Shown here: in pieces, positions 17,910 through 27,215 of the stretch | Numbering within the stretch: position 1 is the stretch's first letter | Layout of the letters: the number at the start of each line of letters is the position of its first letter | DNA from: DASRHT01 sp035650355 | GTDB lineage: Bacteria; Chloroflexota; Ktedonobacteria; Ktedonobacterales; Ktedonobacteraceae | Assembly (NCBI GenBank): GCA_035650355.1 | Contig: DASRHT010000065.1 | Location: 1-64,000 of the forward strand | Reading direction: 5' to 3' | DNA: 64,000 bases | The notes under the pieces: model-generated | Database searches by the model: none | What the model saw: only the letters and a program-made list of their open reading frames with translations | What the model was told of the DNA's origin: nothing | Translations under genes and position numbers: made by a program

Positions 17910-18221
17910 CTAGTTCTCCTGGTCGCTACGCCGCAGAGCTGCTCGTTGCCCCCAATTCGTCGGCTCTGAGGGGTAACGGTATCCCAGAAAATACTCCGAT
18001 TCGATCAAGAACTTCAACTCGCCACTTTCCAGGTCCGGCAGTAGAGCAGTGACGAAACGCCGCTCTCCCACTTCTACTAACGCCCAACAAGCTATCAACT
18101 CGGTAGTGAATCCAGGTTCTCCTTCTTCGGGAGCATTTATATCTCCCCAGACAGCTTCCCATCCCGGAGGAACGGGCATAATTTGGAGGATTTTTGCTTC
18201 TTTTTCTTCTTCTATTTTCAT
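17910..18221 (-). CDS. small acidic protein of unknown function
   Basis: A 103-residue protein; the ATG at 18221 has AAAGGAG eleven bases upstream. It reads 'MPVPPGWEAVWGDINAPEEG', 'ELIACWALVEVGERRFVTAL', 'LKFLIESEYFLGY'. The pattern of short strands with conserved Trp and Gly looks like a small globular domain, but I recognise no family. There is no signal peptide or membrane segment. It lies between the CxxC gene and another unknown gene, all on the minus strand. Confidence 0.45.
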   Translation of the reverse strand: MKIEEEKEAKILQIMPVPPGWEAVWGDINAPEEGEPGFTTELIACWALVEVGERRFVTALLPDLESGELKFLIESEYFLGYRYPSEPTNWGQRAALRRSDQEN

Positions 18222-18388
18222 CGAGTATGGACTCCTTTTCTTTCCTTATTGAGGAACTGCTCCCACGCAATTGGCGCTCCAGAGGCCAAAGGCGTTTGAG
18301 CGGCCCAGTAAGATCGGCTCCCTGCACAGTAGTATACCACAGACCCTAGCGTAGTGCCTCCGATCTCCTCGCTCTCACCACTTTCAGT

Positions 18389-18721
18389 TCAAGGTTCACT
18401 CATGAGCCAGGGATGTCTTTGCAGCCATGCTACGCGTATCTCCTCAAGCGAGCGGGCATTGTCATCGGGGAAAGTGGCGGGATCGCCGGCAGAAAGTCCG
18501 CTCAAAAACAACAGGCGTTGCATGGCATACATCCAGGCGGCAGTCGGTTCTATGAATAGACGCTCCAGTTGAAACAGCTTGCGAAGAGTTTGGAACCCGA
18601 GAAAGCCGATGTTTTCGAGGGGATGGATGTGTTGTTCCAGTATGTTATTGGGTATGAACACGATTATCTTGCCTGATGCCAGTCTATGCTTGAGTATCTC
18701 GAACAGCGTCTCCCCCAACAC
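18389..18721 (-). CDS. hypothetical protein
   Basis: A 110-residue frame from a GTG at 18721 without a clear ribosome site. It is mostly helical with alternating hydrophobic positions ('LFEILKHRLASGKIIVFIPN', 'FLGFQTLRKLFQLERLFIEP'). No family is recognised. The start is uncertain and the gene may be a remnant of a longer one. Confidence 0.35.
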   Translation of the reverse strand: MLGETLFEILKHRLASGKIIVFIPNNILEQHIHPLENIGFLGFQTLRKLFQLERLFIEPTAAWMYAMQRLLFLSGLSAGDPATFPDDNARSLEEIRVAWLQRHPWLMSEP

Positions 18722-19123
18722 AGCCAGGAAGCTTGAAAAAGCCCTGTGGGGTGACCAGTATCCATTGACACCGACGCGATCTCCATGCTATCATCTGGCT
18801 GATGAGTAAAAGATATCTGTTCCCCTCAGGCGGTGTAAAACCGCTTTTGACCGCGTAAGCCCGGCATTTTCGGCTTACGTGGCTGTTTGTGAATAGCGCC
18901 CTCCTCACGCGCAGCGCTGATCGCGTTGGTGCGAGCATATGCGTTGCCTTTATCCTGAGATGTATCACAGCCCCGTATTGATCGGACCCCTCCTGTGTTG
19001 CCGGGCTCTTTTTCCTTCCTTTCGTGCAGAAATAAGTCGAACGAAAGGATGTTTCATGGCTAACACCACCTTCACCCGCCGGAAGTTTGAGCCTATTTAC
19101 CATAGAGAAAGCGACCAGAATGC
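18722..19123. other. intergenic region between divergent genes
   Basis: This 400-base gap holds no convincing ORF; a minus-strand frame here lacks any motif. A short hairpin-like stretch lies near 18830-18885 (repeats of GCGGT/ACCGC and of CGTAAGCC/GGCTTACG). No clear promoter was found for the MFS gene at 19124. Confidence 0.4.
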
Positions 19124-20362
19124 ATGGACACAGAAATCATTCCACCACAGCCCATTTCCCTTTGGCGCAATCGTGACTATCTTTTGCTTTGGCTCGGCCA
19201 GGCCGTCTCCTCATTCGGCACGAGTTGCACGCAGTTCGCGTTTCCGCTGCTCATTGTGGGACTGACGCGTTCAATCGCTGCTGCCGGGCTGGCGTATAGC
19301 CTGGGACAGCTTCCCTACGTCCTTCTCAGCTTACCCGCCGGGGCGCTGGTGGATCGCTGGCCGCGCAAACGCGTGATGCTTCTCTGTACCTTCTGCTTGA
19401 TGGTGTGCGTGGCGAGCATTCCCCTGGCGCTGTTGCTGACCAACGGACCACTGCGACTGCTTCTCCTCTACGCCATCGCCTTTGGTCTGGGAGCCATTTC
19501 GCTTTTCGACGAGCTGGCCACATTGGCAGCACTGGCGTGGGTCGTGCCAAAGAGCCAGCTCACCACAGCAGTCGCACAGAACGAGTTGATCGTTGGCTCC
19601 TGCTCCCTGCTTGGACCCGCGCTGGGCAGCCTGCTCTTTAGCATCAGCAGGCTGCTCCCGTTCGTCACAGACGCACTTTCCTCTCTGATCTTGCTCAGCT
19701 CATTGCTCTCCATACGCTCGCCCATGCAAGACGAACGGAGGACGCAGCGTCACCACCTGCTCTTAGAAGTGCGCGAGGGACTCACCTGGCTGTGGGAGCA
19801 CGAAGTCATGCGCTCGATCTTCCTGATTTCTAGCTATGTCAACTTAACTATAACAGCCAGCGTGCTTCTCCTCCTGACCATTGTGCAACAGCAGCATATC
19901 CCGTCCGTGCTCTACGGCCTGATCGTCGCGGCTGGCGGCGTCGGGAACCTGCTTGGCACGGCGCTCTGCCCGCCTTTGCAGCGGCGCATACGCTTTGGCA
20001 GAGCGTTGGGCTATGCCCTGATCGTGTTCGTGTTGCTCTGGCCTCTCTATGGCTTCATCACGACGCCACTGCTGTTGGGAGCCGTTTTCGCGGGCATCGC
20101 TCTCTCCGACTCGATCCGTGCTATCTTCATGGACAGTTATCGCTTCGCTGTCGTACCAGATGCCCTGCAAGGCCGCGTCAGTGGCATCTATCGCGTGATC
20201 TTGTTCAGCGTCCTCACCATCGGCTCCTCCGCACTCGGGCTGAGCCTGGAGCACCTGGGCGTGTTGCCGACCGTGGGCATCGTGTGGAGTGGCCTGCTTC
20301 TGATCACCGGATTGCTGTTTCTCTCTCGGCACATGCGGCAAGCGACATTCCCACAAGAGTAA
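19124..20362 (+). CDS. MFS exporter, DHA3 (macrolide efflux-like) type
   Basis: A 412-residue protein with 12 membrane helices. It opens with 'PISLWRNRDYLLLWLGQAVS', the typical start of DHA3 exporters ('lwrNrdFrllwlgq.iS'), then 'GALVDRWPRKRVMLLCTF' as motif A. Later 'YRFAVVPDALQGRVSGIYRV' matches the conserved 'vP...rGRv.g' helix-loop of this group. These proteins export macrolides or other lipophilic compounds by proton antiport. The ribosome site is weak, so the start could shift by a few codons. The gene stands alone, convergent with the esterase gene. Confidence 0.8.
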   Translation: MDTEIIPPQPISLWRNRDYLLLWLGQAVSSFGTSCTQFAFPLLIVGLTRSIAAAGLAYSLGQLPYVLLSLPAGALVDRWPRKRVMLLCTFCLMVCVASIPLALLLTNGPLRLLLLYAIAFGLGAISLFDELATLAALAWVVPKSQLTTAVAQNELIVGSCSLLGPALGSLLFSISRLLPFVTDALSSLILLSSLLSIRSPMQDERRTQRHHLLLEVREGLTWLWEHEVMRSIFLISSYVNLTITASVLLLLTIVQQQHIPSVLYGLIVAAGGVGNLLGTALCPPLQRRIRFGRALGYALIVFVLLWPLYGFITTPLLLGAVFAGIALSDSIRAIFMDSYRFAVVPDALQGRVSGIYRVILFSVLTIGSSALGLSLEHLGVLPTVGIVWSGLLLITGLLFLSRHMRQATFPQE

Positions 20363-20562
20363 ATCCCATCATGCTGCGGCTGATACTCAGGTGTGGGGCT
20401 TCTCTTGTTCACGGAAGAGAAGCCAGCGGCTCGCACATGATGGTTCACGCACGAAAGGTCCTCGCTGATAGTTGTAAATTCACTCTGAAATTTCAAAATC
20501 AAGCTGGCCTTTTGTCCGCATTTTAGCAATTATCTCAGAGCTTACAACCTCTACGGTCTCCT

Positions 20563-22464
20563 TCATAAAGGAAAGAAGGTATCTAAAAGATCAAAGAGGG
20601 TGGGGCTGATCACGTTGGTCTCTGCATTTGTCTGCCAGGAGATGTCAAAGAAACTTCCCGGTGGGGGTGCGATCATCCTGGGAACATGGACTCCGGCATG
20701 AGGATTGCCAGGGCCAGGGTCTCCAACGTGATAGTTGTGTCCATCAAAGTGCAGATAATGGATAAATCCCTCGGGTTCGCTAACATAGGCCGCGCGGCTC
20801 CTTCTGGCAACCTGTTTGTCGGAGGCGAACGGGTGGGAGAAGCTGGAGAAGGTGTGATCCTGGATGCCTGTCTGAACAATCAAGGGACGGGGCGCGATCA
20901 GCGCATGGAGGTCTGAGGTGTCAATATAGTCGCGCAGGTCGGCATGCATCCACCGCCAGCAGGTGTGATTCTTTTTCGGGCGTAAAAAGACTACATCCAG
21001 ATCAGGTGAAAAGCCGGCGGCAATGCAGCCTGTAATCCGGGGATCGAGCGCGGCAACGATGGTCGAGATTTCTCCGCCCATGGAGAGTCCTGTCACCAGG
21101 ATCGCACGGGAATCGATAGGGGCATCCTTCATGGTGAGCAGAAAATCGAGCGCGCGCATAACATCCCAGGCTCGTTCCCCATCCTCGGCCCAGTCAGAAT
21201 CGGAGAACCCTTCTGGTTTGATCGCAGGATGGGTGGAGGAACCAAAGCCGAGATACTTGTCCGGGTCCCCATCGTTGTACAGCGGCTGACTATCGCTTTG
21301 GGGTCGATGCTCGATATCCAGGGCCAGCACGACGTATCCGCGCCGGGCGAAGGCATTGCCATACCAATAGATCGCTCCTGCATCAACAAGCGCCGGGTAG
21401 GGCTGAGGATAGAGCATCTCCCAGGCGCCTCCATGGTGCCCGTTCAGAGCCAGGACCGCGCGAAATCCGTTCGGCGGAGCGGGCATGGTCGGAACAGCGA
21501 GGAAGCCATGGGCCTCGCGTTGCAGAGATGGGCCACCATAAGGGTTCTCCAGAGTGGTGTGGAAAAAGAGTTCTGTGACCCGATACGCTGGCGGATGGTC
21601 TTGCGGAGAGTCATCGCGGTGGGTTCCCCGGTGATCGTCCGGGGTCTGTCCTTCTGCTTGAAACTGATCGACGCCGCTGATCTGTGGCGTGGGGTTGCCG
21701 GGCATCATCAGATGAAGGAGCATGGCTCTGGTCTGCTGCTGCCAGAAGGTCTGTGCTGCCGGCGGTTTTGGGACAAGACCATATGTCAGGATTCCACTAC
21801 GCACACCAGTCCAGGGACCACTGTGAGGTTGGCCGGTGGAGGTTCCCACGATGTGCCGGCTATCTACCACCGTAGCGGTGTACGTTTCTGAGGTGCTTTC
21901 GGAGAGGTGCAGAATGAAACAGAGGAGGTGTCCGTCCCAATGCGTGACCTCCAGGTCATATTCGGGTTCCTCATGCTCATTCTCGTTGCCAACTCCGTAG
22001 ACTTTCAGGCGCCCGATGAACACCCCTTCGTGGAGGCGATCTAGACGTAAGCGAGCATGACGATCCTGCGGAAGCATCAGATCGTAGGAGCGCGGAACGA
22101 TATCCTGGTCAAGCAAGGTACTGTTCCAGCCCGTGACATGGAAGCGAAAATGTCCTAGGTCAGGTTTCCCACCCGCCTGTTGAAGAGGCGCAAAACGCCC
22201 AACGAAGACGCCCTCGACGACGGTCCCACGATACCATTGCGAAAAACCGTTCCCGACCCGGCGAAATTCCAGTGTGCCGGTGGCAACATCCCAGGACAGA
22301 CTATCAAGCAGTTCTGAAATGCCGTTGGCGTCGATTGTTCCATCGATGAACTGATTCTCTGTTTGCTGGCCGGTAATCGTGACAGTAAGCCAGAAGCTAT
22401 GCGGGTTCAAACCGCCACCGTAATCAGCATGGAAAAACCAGGTCCCAAAGGGAGTGGAAGCCAT
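20563..22464 (-). CDS. large two-part esterase with C-terminal acetyl-xylan-esterase-like hydrolase
   Basis: A 633-residue protein without a signal peptide. Residues 1-240 are strand-rich with repeated phrases ('RVGNGFSQWYRGTVVEGVFV', 'RLDRLHEGVFIGRLKVYG'), suggesting a beta-sandwich or lipocalin-like domain of unknown role. From about residue 295 it is an alpha/beta hydrolase of the Abhydrolase_7/acetyl-xylan-esterase kind: 'RAVLALNGHHGGAWEM' for the oxyanion loop, 'VTGLSMGGEIS' for the Ser, 'IVQTGIQDHTFSS' for the Asp and 'LHFDGHNYH' for the His. All three catalytic positions are present. The long linker near residue 270 ('TPDDHRGTHRDDSPQDHPP') is polar and probably flexible. Substrate not known. 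Confidence 0.7.
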   Translation of the reverse strand: MASTPFGTWFFHADYGGGLNPHSFWLTVTITGQQTENQFIDGTIDANGISELLDSLSWDVATGTLEFRRVGNGFSQWYRGTVVEGVFVGRFAPLQQAGGKPDLGHFRFHVTGWNSTLLDQDIVPRSYDLMLPQDRHARLRLDRLHEGVFIGRLKVYGVGNENEHEEPEYDLEVTHWDGHLLCFILHLSESTSETYTATVVDSRHIVGTSTGQPHSGPWTGVRSGILTYGLVPKPPAAQTFWQQQTRAMLLHLMMPGNPTPQISGVDQFQAEGQTPDDHRGTHRDDSPQDHPPAYRVTELFFHTTLENPYGGPSLQREAHGFLAVPTMPAPPNGFRAVLALNGHHGGAWEMLYPQPYPALVDAGAIYWYGNAFARRGYVVLALDIEHRPQSDSQPLYNDGDPDKYLGFGSSTHPAIKPEGFSDSDWAEDGERAWDVMRALDFLLTMKDAPIDSRAILVTGLSMGGEISTIVAALDPRITGCIAAGFSPDLDVVFLRPKKNHTCWRWMHADLRDYIDTSDLHALIAPRPLIVQTGIQDHTFSSFSHPFASDKQVARRSRAAYVSEPEGFIHYLHFDGHNYHVGDPGPGNPHAGVHVPRMIAPPPGSFFDISWQTNAETNVISPTLFDLLDTFFPL

Positions 22465-22482
22465 GTGACTCCTCCTTTTTCC

Positions 22483-22833
22483 TCACAAATATGCTGCCAT
22501 CGTGTGAATGAACATGTTGCTATAGGTAAGAACGATGATCCAGGCAGTTTCCAGCAGAGGAAATTGGCAAAACGACTGATACCCTGTCATCGGAATTTCC
22601 TCTCTTATTCTTGCCAGGAGCGTTGCCAGAGCCAGGGCTGCGCCCACATGTGCTGCACGTCTGAAGGCAGGCACGGTCAACCTGGGTAGCCAGATGCGCG
22701 GTCGAGAACAGCAGGTGGGTAGCGTCCAGAGCGACCAGACCCAGGGCCAGGCGTAGACCCAACACCTGGCGCAACGAGACGGCAGGGGAAAAACGCCAAG
22801 AGAAGCGTCGCCTGTATGAAGAGTTTGAGCCAT
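22483..22833 (-). pseudogene. possible small membrane protein, frame-broken
   Basis: An ATG at 22833 has a good AAAGGAG nine bases upstream, so translation probably starts here ('MAQTLHTGDASLGVF'). The same frame then becomes Cys/Trp-rich and unnatural. The neighbouring frame reads 'SPAVSLRQVLGLRLALGLVA', a membrane-helix-like stretch, and the first frame again looks natural at 'HVGAALALATLLARIREEIP'. One extra T in the T5 run near 22795 and a second shift would give a small four-helix membrane protein. No family name can be given. Confidence 0.3.
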
Positions 22834-22923
22834 GTTGAAACAACTCCTTTCGTCAAAACGATTTCAAAATCATTCATTCTGCTTGTCTTGTGAAAAGGAT
22901 ACCCTGGCACCATGCCTGCGCGC

Positions 22924-23004
22924 AGTAGACAAAAGGCTACCCTGAAGCGTATGTTGCAAAAGGGAGAGGACGGCCTGGCAAGTAGACAAAAGGCTACCCT
23001 GAAG
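22924..23004 (+). repeat. 24-base direct repeat, two copies at 57-base spacing
   Basis: AGTAGACAAAAGGCTACCCT followed by GAAG occurs exactly at 22924-22947 and 22981-23004. The copies sit about 250-330 bases upstream of the TIR-like operon start, in sequence without a supported gene. Two copies are too few for a CRISPR array. Confidence 0.75.
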
Positions 23005-23151
23005 GAAAAGGCCGCGACCACGATAGGCAGGAGCGACACGCGTGGTCATGCTGATGGAGGCAGCCGCCGAGCTCCTTCTAGATGGGTTACAGGGAATGAG
23101 GGCAAAAGCACTTTACTATTTGCTCTTCACCCTCGCAATAATTCAAATTCG

Positions 23152-23180
23152 TTTTCAAATCTATATAGTTGTGATATAAT
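23152..23180 (+). promoter_or_regulatory. candidate promoter of the TIR/GHKL/kinase operon
   Basis: TTTTCA (23152-23157), a 17-base spacer and a perfect TATAAT (23175-23180) in an A/T-rich stretch, 74 bases before the first ATG. The -35 box is weak. No other good promoter was seen upstream of the operon. Confidence 0.45.
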
Positions 23181-23253
23181 CACTTGCATCACGAGTACGA
23201 TAATCAGGCTGAACGTTCTTTAAGCCTAAAAGTTGGGAGAGAGGGGTAAAGAT

Positions 23254-24864
23254 ATGGGTATTGACCCGCTGAGCACTACCTTCGCCATCACCACTGGCAT
23301 CATTAGCGGCATAGCTACTGACATGCTCGAACACAATGCAGATGCGCTCGAAGGCACACTTGCTGGAAAAGTGCTCAAGCGCGTCGGTATGATCGAACCC
23401 AATTTCAATGATCGATTACGCGATACGCTAAAAAAGTCTCTTGAACTCTACTTCGAGACCTATCCCCACTATAATTTAAGCGGCATCGATACTTTCTTCC
23501 GCGATCCGGCGGTCGCTCGACAAATTGGCGGCTATATCCTCAATCGACATCCTATCGATGAGCAGCAGATTCAACAGGCCCTGGACCGACATCTCATGAG
23601 CGATGCTGTTACCGCATTGCTGATAAAAAAACGAAACTTAGTGCCACAACAGATTATTCCTGATTTTTTAGCATGTTATCGTCAGGTATTAAACAGGCAA
23701 CTTAGCGTGCCGCAAATGAGTATTCTGCTCGAAGTAATGGACCAGACAAGCACACTGATCACCGAGATTCAAGCCAGTGAAGCGCGCATGAAGGACTTCA
23801 TCGATGCATTACTTCAGACGAGGCTTTCTCCTGACGCTCTCCGTGCTGCCTATCAAGCCGGGCAAAAAGAGCTTGCAGCGGACCTGACGCAACAGATGGA
23901 TGCTGCGGGGCTTGTTCAGCCTGACGAGGCAGTACAGACAATTCAGCAGCGACTCCAGTCTCTCCCCCGATTGTTTGCAGAAGGGTTGTGCAAAGGACGC
24001 CTATTACACAGTGCCGCCAACCAGTACTTCGTCTCGCATGGCTTTCAGCCAGACACCCTCGTTGATTGGCGCAATACTCTTACTGAGGCGTTAGCTCATG
24101 CCAGCAAGTCGCAAGAGACGCTTTCACCCTACTTTTCGGGCGATACTATTCTTGGCGGGTTCCGCTTATGTGGCATCTGCGAAAAACTCTACGCCACGCG
24201 TTTTAGCCTCTTTCTGCTCTCTCCTTCCGATGACCGCAATGTCTATCTAGAACTGGGCATTGCGATAGGGCTCGGAGCGCCGTTTTTCCTCATCCAGCAT
24301 CACGAGGCGAAGCTGCCCGCGATTCTCGAAGGATTGAGCCGCTACGAAAGTAAGGGCACGTTCCGTACCATGCGTAAGGAACTCGCAGGCAAAATTGAAG
24401 AGTACGACTTCGGCGTCGTGCGTTTGACCAAAGATTTACCTGCCGCCGGGAGTCAGTCGAGATATCTTATCGGGGCCGGTAACCTCATTGACGATGAAGA
24501 CTTTGAAGGGAGTATTGCCGATGCAATACAAACGAAATACCCTGACTTAGCGGCTGTCTCGCTCGCTCAACTGTCTCAAACGGGGAGCGCCTCGTGGCCC
24601 ATTGAGCAACTTATTGATACTATCCAGGCGACCCGCTTCAGCATCTATCGCGTCGATGAGCAATGTTCCCCCACTATATTTGTCGCTCTTGGCATTAGTA
24701 TTGGACTAAACCGGCCTGTTCTGATGATTAAAGATGCTAGCAAGCAAGTTCCGCTAGATCTGCGGGGAATAGGGCTTTACGAGTTCCCAAACTTTACGAC
24801 GCTGGAACGGGATGTCGTTGCACAACACCAATCTTTCTTTGATAAGCATGTCTCACACCGATAG
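23254..24864 (+). CDS. helical adaptor protein with two tandem TIR-like domains (operon gene 1)
   Basis: A 536-residue protein read from ATG 23254, after GGGAGAGAGGGGTAAAGAT; an upstream TTG at 23233 is less likely. Residues 1-30 are small and hydrophobic. Residues about 30-235 are all-helical, with 'SGIDTFFRDPAVARQIGGYI' resembling the helical segments before NACHT domains in STAND proteins. Two Rossmann-like units follow. Unit 1 contains 'RFSLFLLSPSDDRNVYLELG' then IAIGLGAPFFLI, with a Glu (about 333) at the position of the TIR/deoxyribosyltransferase catalytic Glu. Unit 2 contains 'TIFVALGISIGLNRPVLMI', with Ala in that place. The same active/inactive pairing occurs in the third gene. NADase or nucleotide binding is possible but not shown. 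The next gene starts eight bases downstream. Confidence 0.6.
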   Translation: MGIDPLSTTFAITTGIISGIATDMLEHNADALEGTLAGKVLKRVGMIEPNFNDRLRDTLKKSLELYFETYPHYNLSGIDTFFRDPAVARQIGGYILNRHPIDEQQIQQALDRHLMSDAVTALLIKKRNLVPQQIIPDFLACYRQVLNRQLSVPQMSILLEVMDQTSTLITEIQASEARMKDFIDALLQTRLSPDALRAAYQAGQKELAADLTQQMDAAGLVQPDEAVQTIQQRLQSLPRLFAEGLCKGRLLHSAANQYFVSHGFQPDTLVDWRNTLTEALAHASKSQETLSPYFSGDTILGGFRLCGICEKLYATRFSLFLLSPSDDRNVYLELGIAIGLGAPFFLIQHHEAKLPAILEGLSRYESKGTFRTMRKELAGKIEEYDFGVVRLTKDLPAAGSQSRYLIGAGNLIDDEDFEGSIADAIQTKYPDLAAVSLAQLSQTGSASWPIEQLIDTIQATRFSIYRVDEQCSPTIFVALGISIGLNRPVLMIKDASKQVPLDLRGIGLYEFPNFTTLERDVVAQHQSFFDKHVSHR

Positions 24865-24872
24865 GATTTCTT

Positions 24873-27215
24873 ATGCCCGAAGCATTTTCCCTTAATCGAG
24901 AATATGATTTCATCCGCCTGGAAGGACTTTACCGCGCTACAGGTCGGCCAGCGCATGAATGGGATTTCTACATTATCAAGGAGCTGCTTGATAATGCCCT
25001 GGATGCTGATGAAACGCTGTGGTCTCGTAATCCTCACCAATTTCCCAACATCTCTATCCATATCGAGTACATCAGTGTCCCCCCTCCTCAATGCCAGCAA
25101 TTGCTTGTGCGCGTGAGCAATCGCGCAAGCTTTCCTACCGGGAAAATACAGGCGATCTTTGCGACACAGTGGTATACCTCACGCAAGGCATTTCTCAAGG
25201 GGCTGACGCGCGGTACACTCGGCAATGCGCTGAAAACGCTGCTGGGAATCCCTTATGCCCTGCATAATCGAGTGGCCGAGGATTGGAAACCTGATTTGAA
25301 GCCGCTTTCCATCTGTCAGGGTCGTGTCGAATATCTGCCACGCTATACGGTTGATCCGATCACGCAGGAAATTCGTTTAACCGTTGAGGAGAAACCATGC
25401 AGGTACCAACCGGGCACGATGATTACCATTGGCCTGGACTATTTCGTGCAGGAGATTGCGCGCACACAGGAGGAGATCACGGCGCTGGCTGCACACTATC
25501 ATGCCTGTAATCCACATGCGGCATTCCACTGGAGCCTTGAGATTGAGGATCAGGAGTGGGAGAAAGAGTACCCGCCGCAACACGACTGGGTCAATAAATT
25601 CTCCAGCGCCGCACCAATCCAGTGGTATTCGCTGGCAGATTTCAAGGAATTGCTCGGCGCGTTGTATCGCGAGCAGCACAGCAACGAGCAGCACAACACC
25701 CTCGCTATCGAGAACGTATGCCAGTACTTTTCTGGTCTCCAGAAGCAAGCTACAGACGCTGAGCCAGAGACAGCTCTCACACAGGTGCTGCGAGAAGTCG
25801 GACAGCCTGATCTCACAGCATCGGACATTGAAGGCCCACTTGCCAAAACGTTGTATATCTCGTTGAGCAAACATACGCTACCCTTCCCTGCGTCTCGCCT
25901 GGGCGCCATCGGAGTTGACCATCTCGACTCTATGCTAAGAGAACATCTTCCTATCGAGGGCAAGATCCAGTATGCCGCAGCATCCGATCCAGAGAGTGAT
26001 CCCAGCATGCCCTTTGTTATTGAGGTAGCCATAGCCTCTTTAAAAGAGGGCAAGCGCCAGTTGTGGACGGCGCTCAATTTTTCTCCAACGTACAACGATC
26101 CCTTCTTGAGCCGCTATCTCTCTGCTCCCGCACAACCAAAAGAGCCAGTTCTGGGATTGCGGGGTGTGCTTGACGCCTACAACTTTCGCGAAGATGCTCC
26201 CGTGTTGCTCTTCATGCATCTGATCTGCCCCAATATCGAGCACAACGAGTTTAGCAAGACGGAGATCAATCATCTTCCCTTTAAAAAAGTGCTAGGCGAG
26301 GTACTGGACCAGTTGCTGACCGAGCTGAGGCGCGGGCAAGAAGCGGCGACATCACAAATCACCAGCCATCAGTTGCCTAATCTCACGGTTGAGCAATACA
26401 TTGTTCGTCAGGCAGATATGCTGCTGTCCGTGCCGTCGCATCCTGACAGTTACTTCTCGCTTCCCATTAAGCAGCTTTCACGCGATCTGCTAGCACAGCA
26501 TTACGTTAACAAGTTGCTCTATGCGCCAGTGGCTGATCTCGAGTCGGCGATTATGGCAAACAACTGGCTTTGTCTGATGGATATGGCACTCATTCATGCT
26601 CCTGTCGGATTGAGCAATCTGGAGGAGGTCTTTTCTTATTGTTTACAGCAATCTGACTTGCCCATTCTGATCCTGCATAATGGGGATGACTCTGGACAGC
26701 GTCTGATCGAGCAGATACAGCAAACATGGCAGCTACTCGACGAAGGACAGCGCGTGATCGACCTGAACCCGCGAACACAGCCACAGACGATGCAACTATC
26801 GCAGCTTACCCCTGGCGAGCTTGAGTCCTGGCTGGTGCAGCGTTTTGCAGCACTTGGAATTCCAGTAAAATATGCTCCGCCGCTTGCGCAAATTCGCCAG
26901 GATATCGGCATGCAGTTTGAGCAGCGCCTGCGCGGGTATTTCATAGAGCGCATGGGACAGCGCTTCGAGCTTACCAACCTGATCATCGATCTTGATCTAT
27001 CCCTCGCATATACAAAAAAGATGATCGACCAGCATCTAGATCAACAGCTCATGGCGGATCTGCAAGAGCAGGCGCGCTCCCAATCGTATGCCACTGCATT
27101 GAGCAGCGTGGCAGAGGATTTTTTCGCGCAATTTATGGAGGATTATGATAGCCAGCTTCGGCAAAGGGAGCAGCAATGGTTAGCGCAGAGACAGGAGAAA
27201 CAGCATGATCGATGA
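24873..27215 (+). CDS. single-chain topoisomerase-VI-like protein: GHKL ATPase plus Toprim-like domain (operon gene 2)
   Basis: A 780-residue protein. Residues 30-130 carry a GHKL (Bergerat) ATP site: N-box 'IIKELLDNALDADE' (Glu37, Asp40, Asn41, Asp44) and 'KGLTRGTLGNALKTLLGIPY' as the Gly-rich lid, most like the topoisomerase VI B / MutL side of the superfamily. Residues about 440-490 ('APVLLFMHLICPNIEHNEFS' and 'KVLGEVLDQLLTELRRG') fit the transducer end of TopoVI-B. Residues about 510-615 ('YFSLPIKQLSRDLLAQHYVN', then 'LPILILHNGDDSGQRLIEQI') look like a Toprim-type metal site with Asp605/Asp606, as in the A subunit or Spo11. The C-terminus is charged and helical. The gene overlaps the next by 11 bases, so the two are probably translationally coupled. 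A DNA-acting or ATP-driven clamp role is inferred. Confidence 0.6.
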   Translation: MPEAFSLNREYDFIRLEGLYRATGRPAHEWDFYIIKELLDNALDADETLWSRNPHQFPNISIHIEYISVPPPQCQQLLVRVSNRASFPTGKIQAIFATQWYTSRKAFLKGLTRGTLGNALKTLLGIPYALHNRVAEDWKPDLKPLSICQGRVEYLPRYTVDPITQEIRLTVEEKPCRYQPGTMITIGLDYFVQEIARTQEEITALAAHYHACNPHAAFHWSLEIEDQEWEKEYPPQHDWVNKFSSAAPIQWYSLADFKELLGALYREQHSNEQHNTLAIENVCQYFSGLQKQATDAEPETALTQVLREVGQPDLTASDIEGPLAKTLYISLSKHTLPFPASRLGAIGVDHLDSMLREHLPIEGKIQYAAASDPESDPSMPFVIEVAIASLKEGKRQLWTALNFSPTYNDPFLSRYLSAPAQPKEPVLGLRGVLDAYNFREDAPVLLFMHLICPNIEHNEFSKTEINHLPFKKVLGEVLDQLLTELRRGQEAATSQITSHQLPNLTVEQYIVRQADMLLSVPSHPDSYFSLPIKQLSRDLLAQHYVNKLLYAPVADLESAIMANNWLCLMDMALIHAPVGLSNLEEVFSYCLQQSDLPILILHNGDDSGQRLIEQIQQTWQLLDEGQRVIDLNPRTQPQTMQLSQLTPGELESWLVQRFAALGIPVKYAPPLAQIRQDIGMQFEQRLRGYFIERMGQRFELTNLIIDLDLSLAYTKKMIDQHLDQQLMADLQEQARSQSYATALSSVAEDFFAQFMEDYDSQLRQREQQWLAQRQEKQHDR

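Noticed and set aside
22924..23004. CRISPR array
   Set aside because: Only two repeat copies with a 33-base gap and no further units or cas genes.
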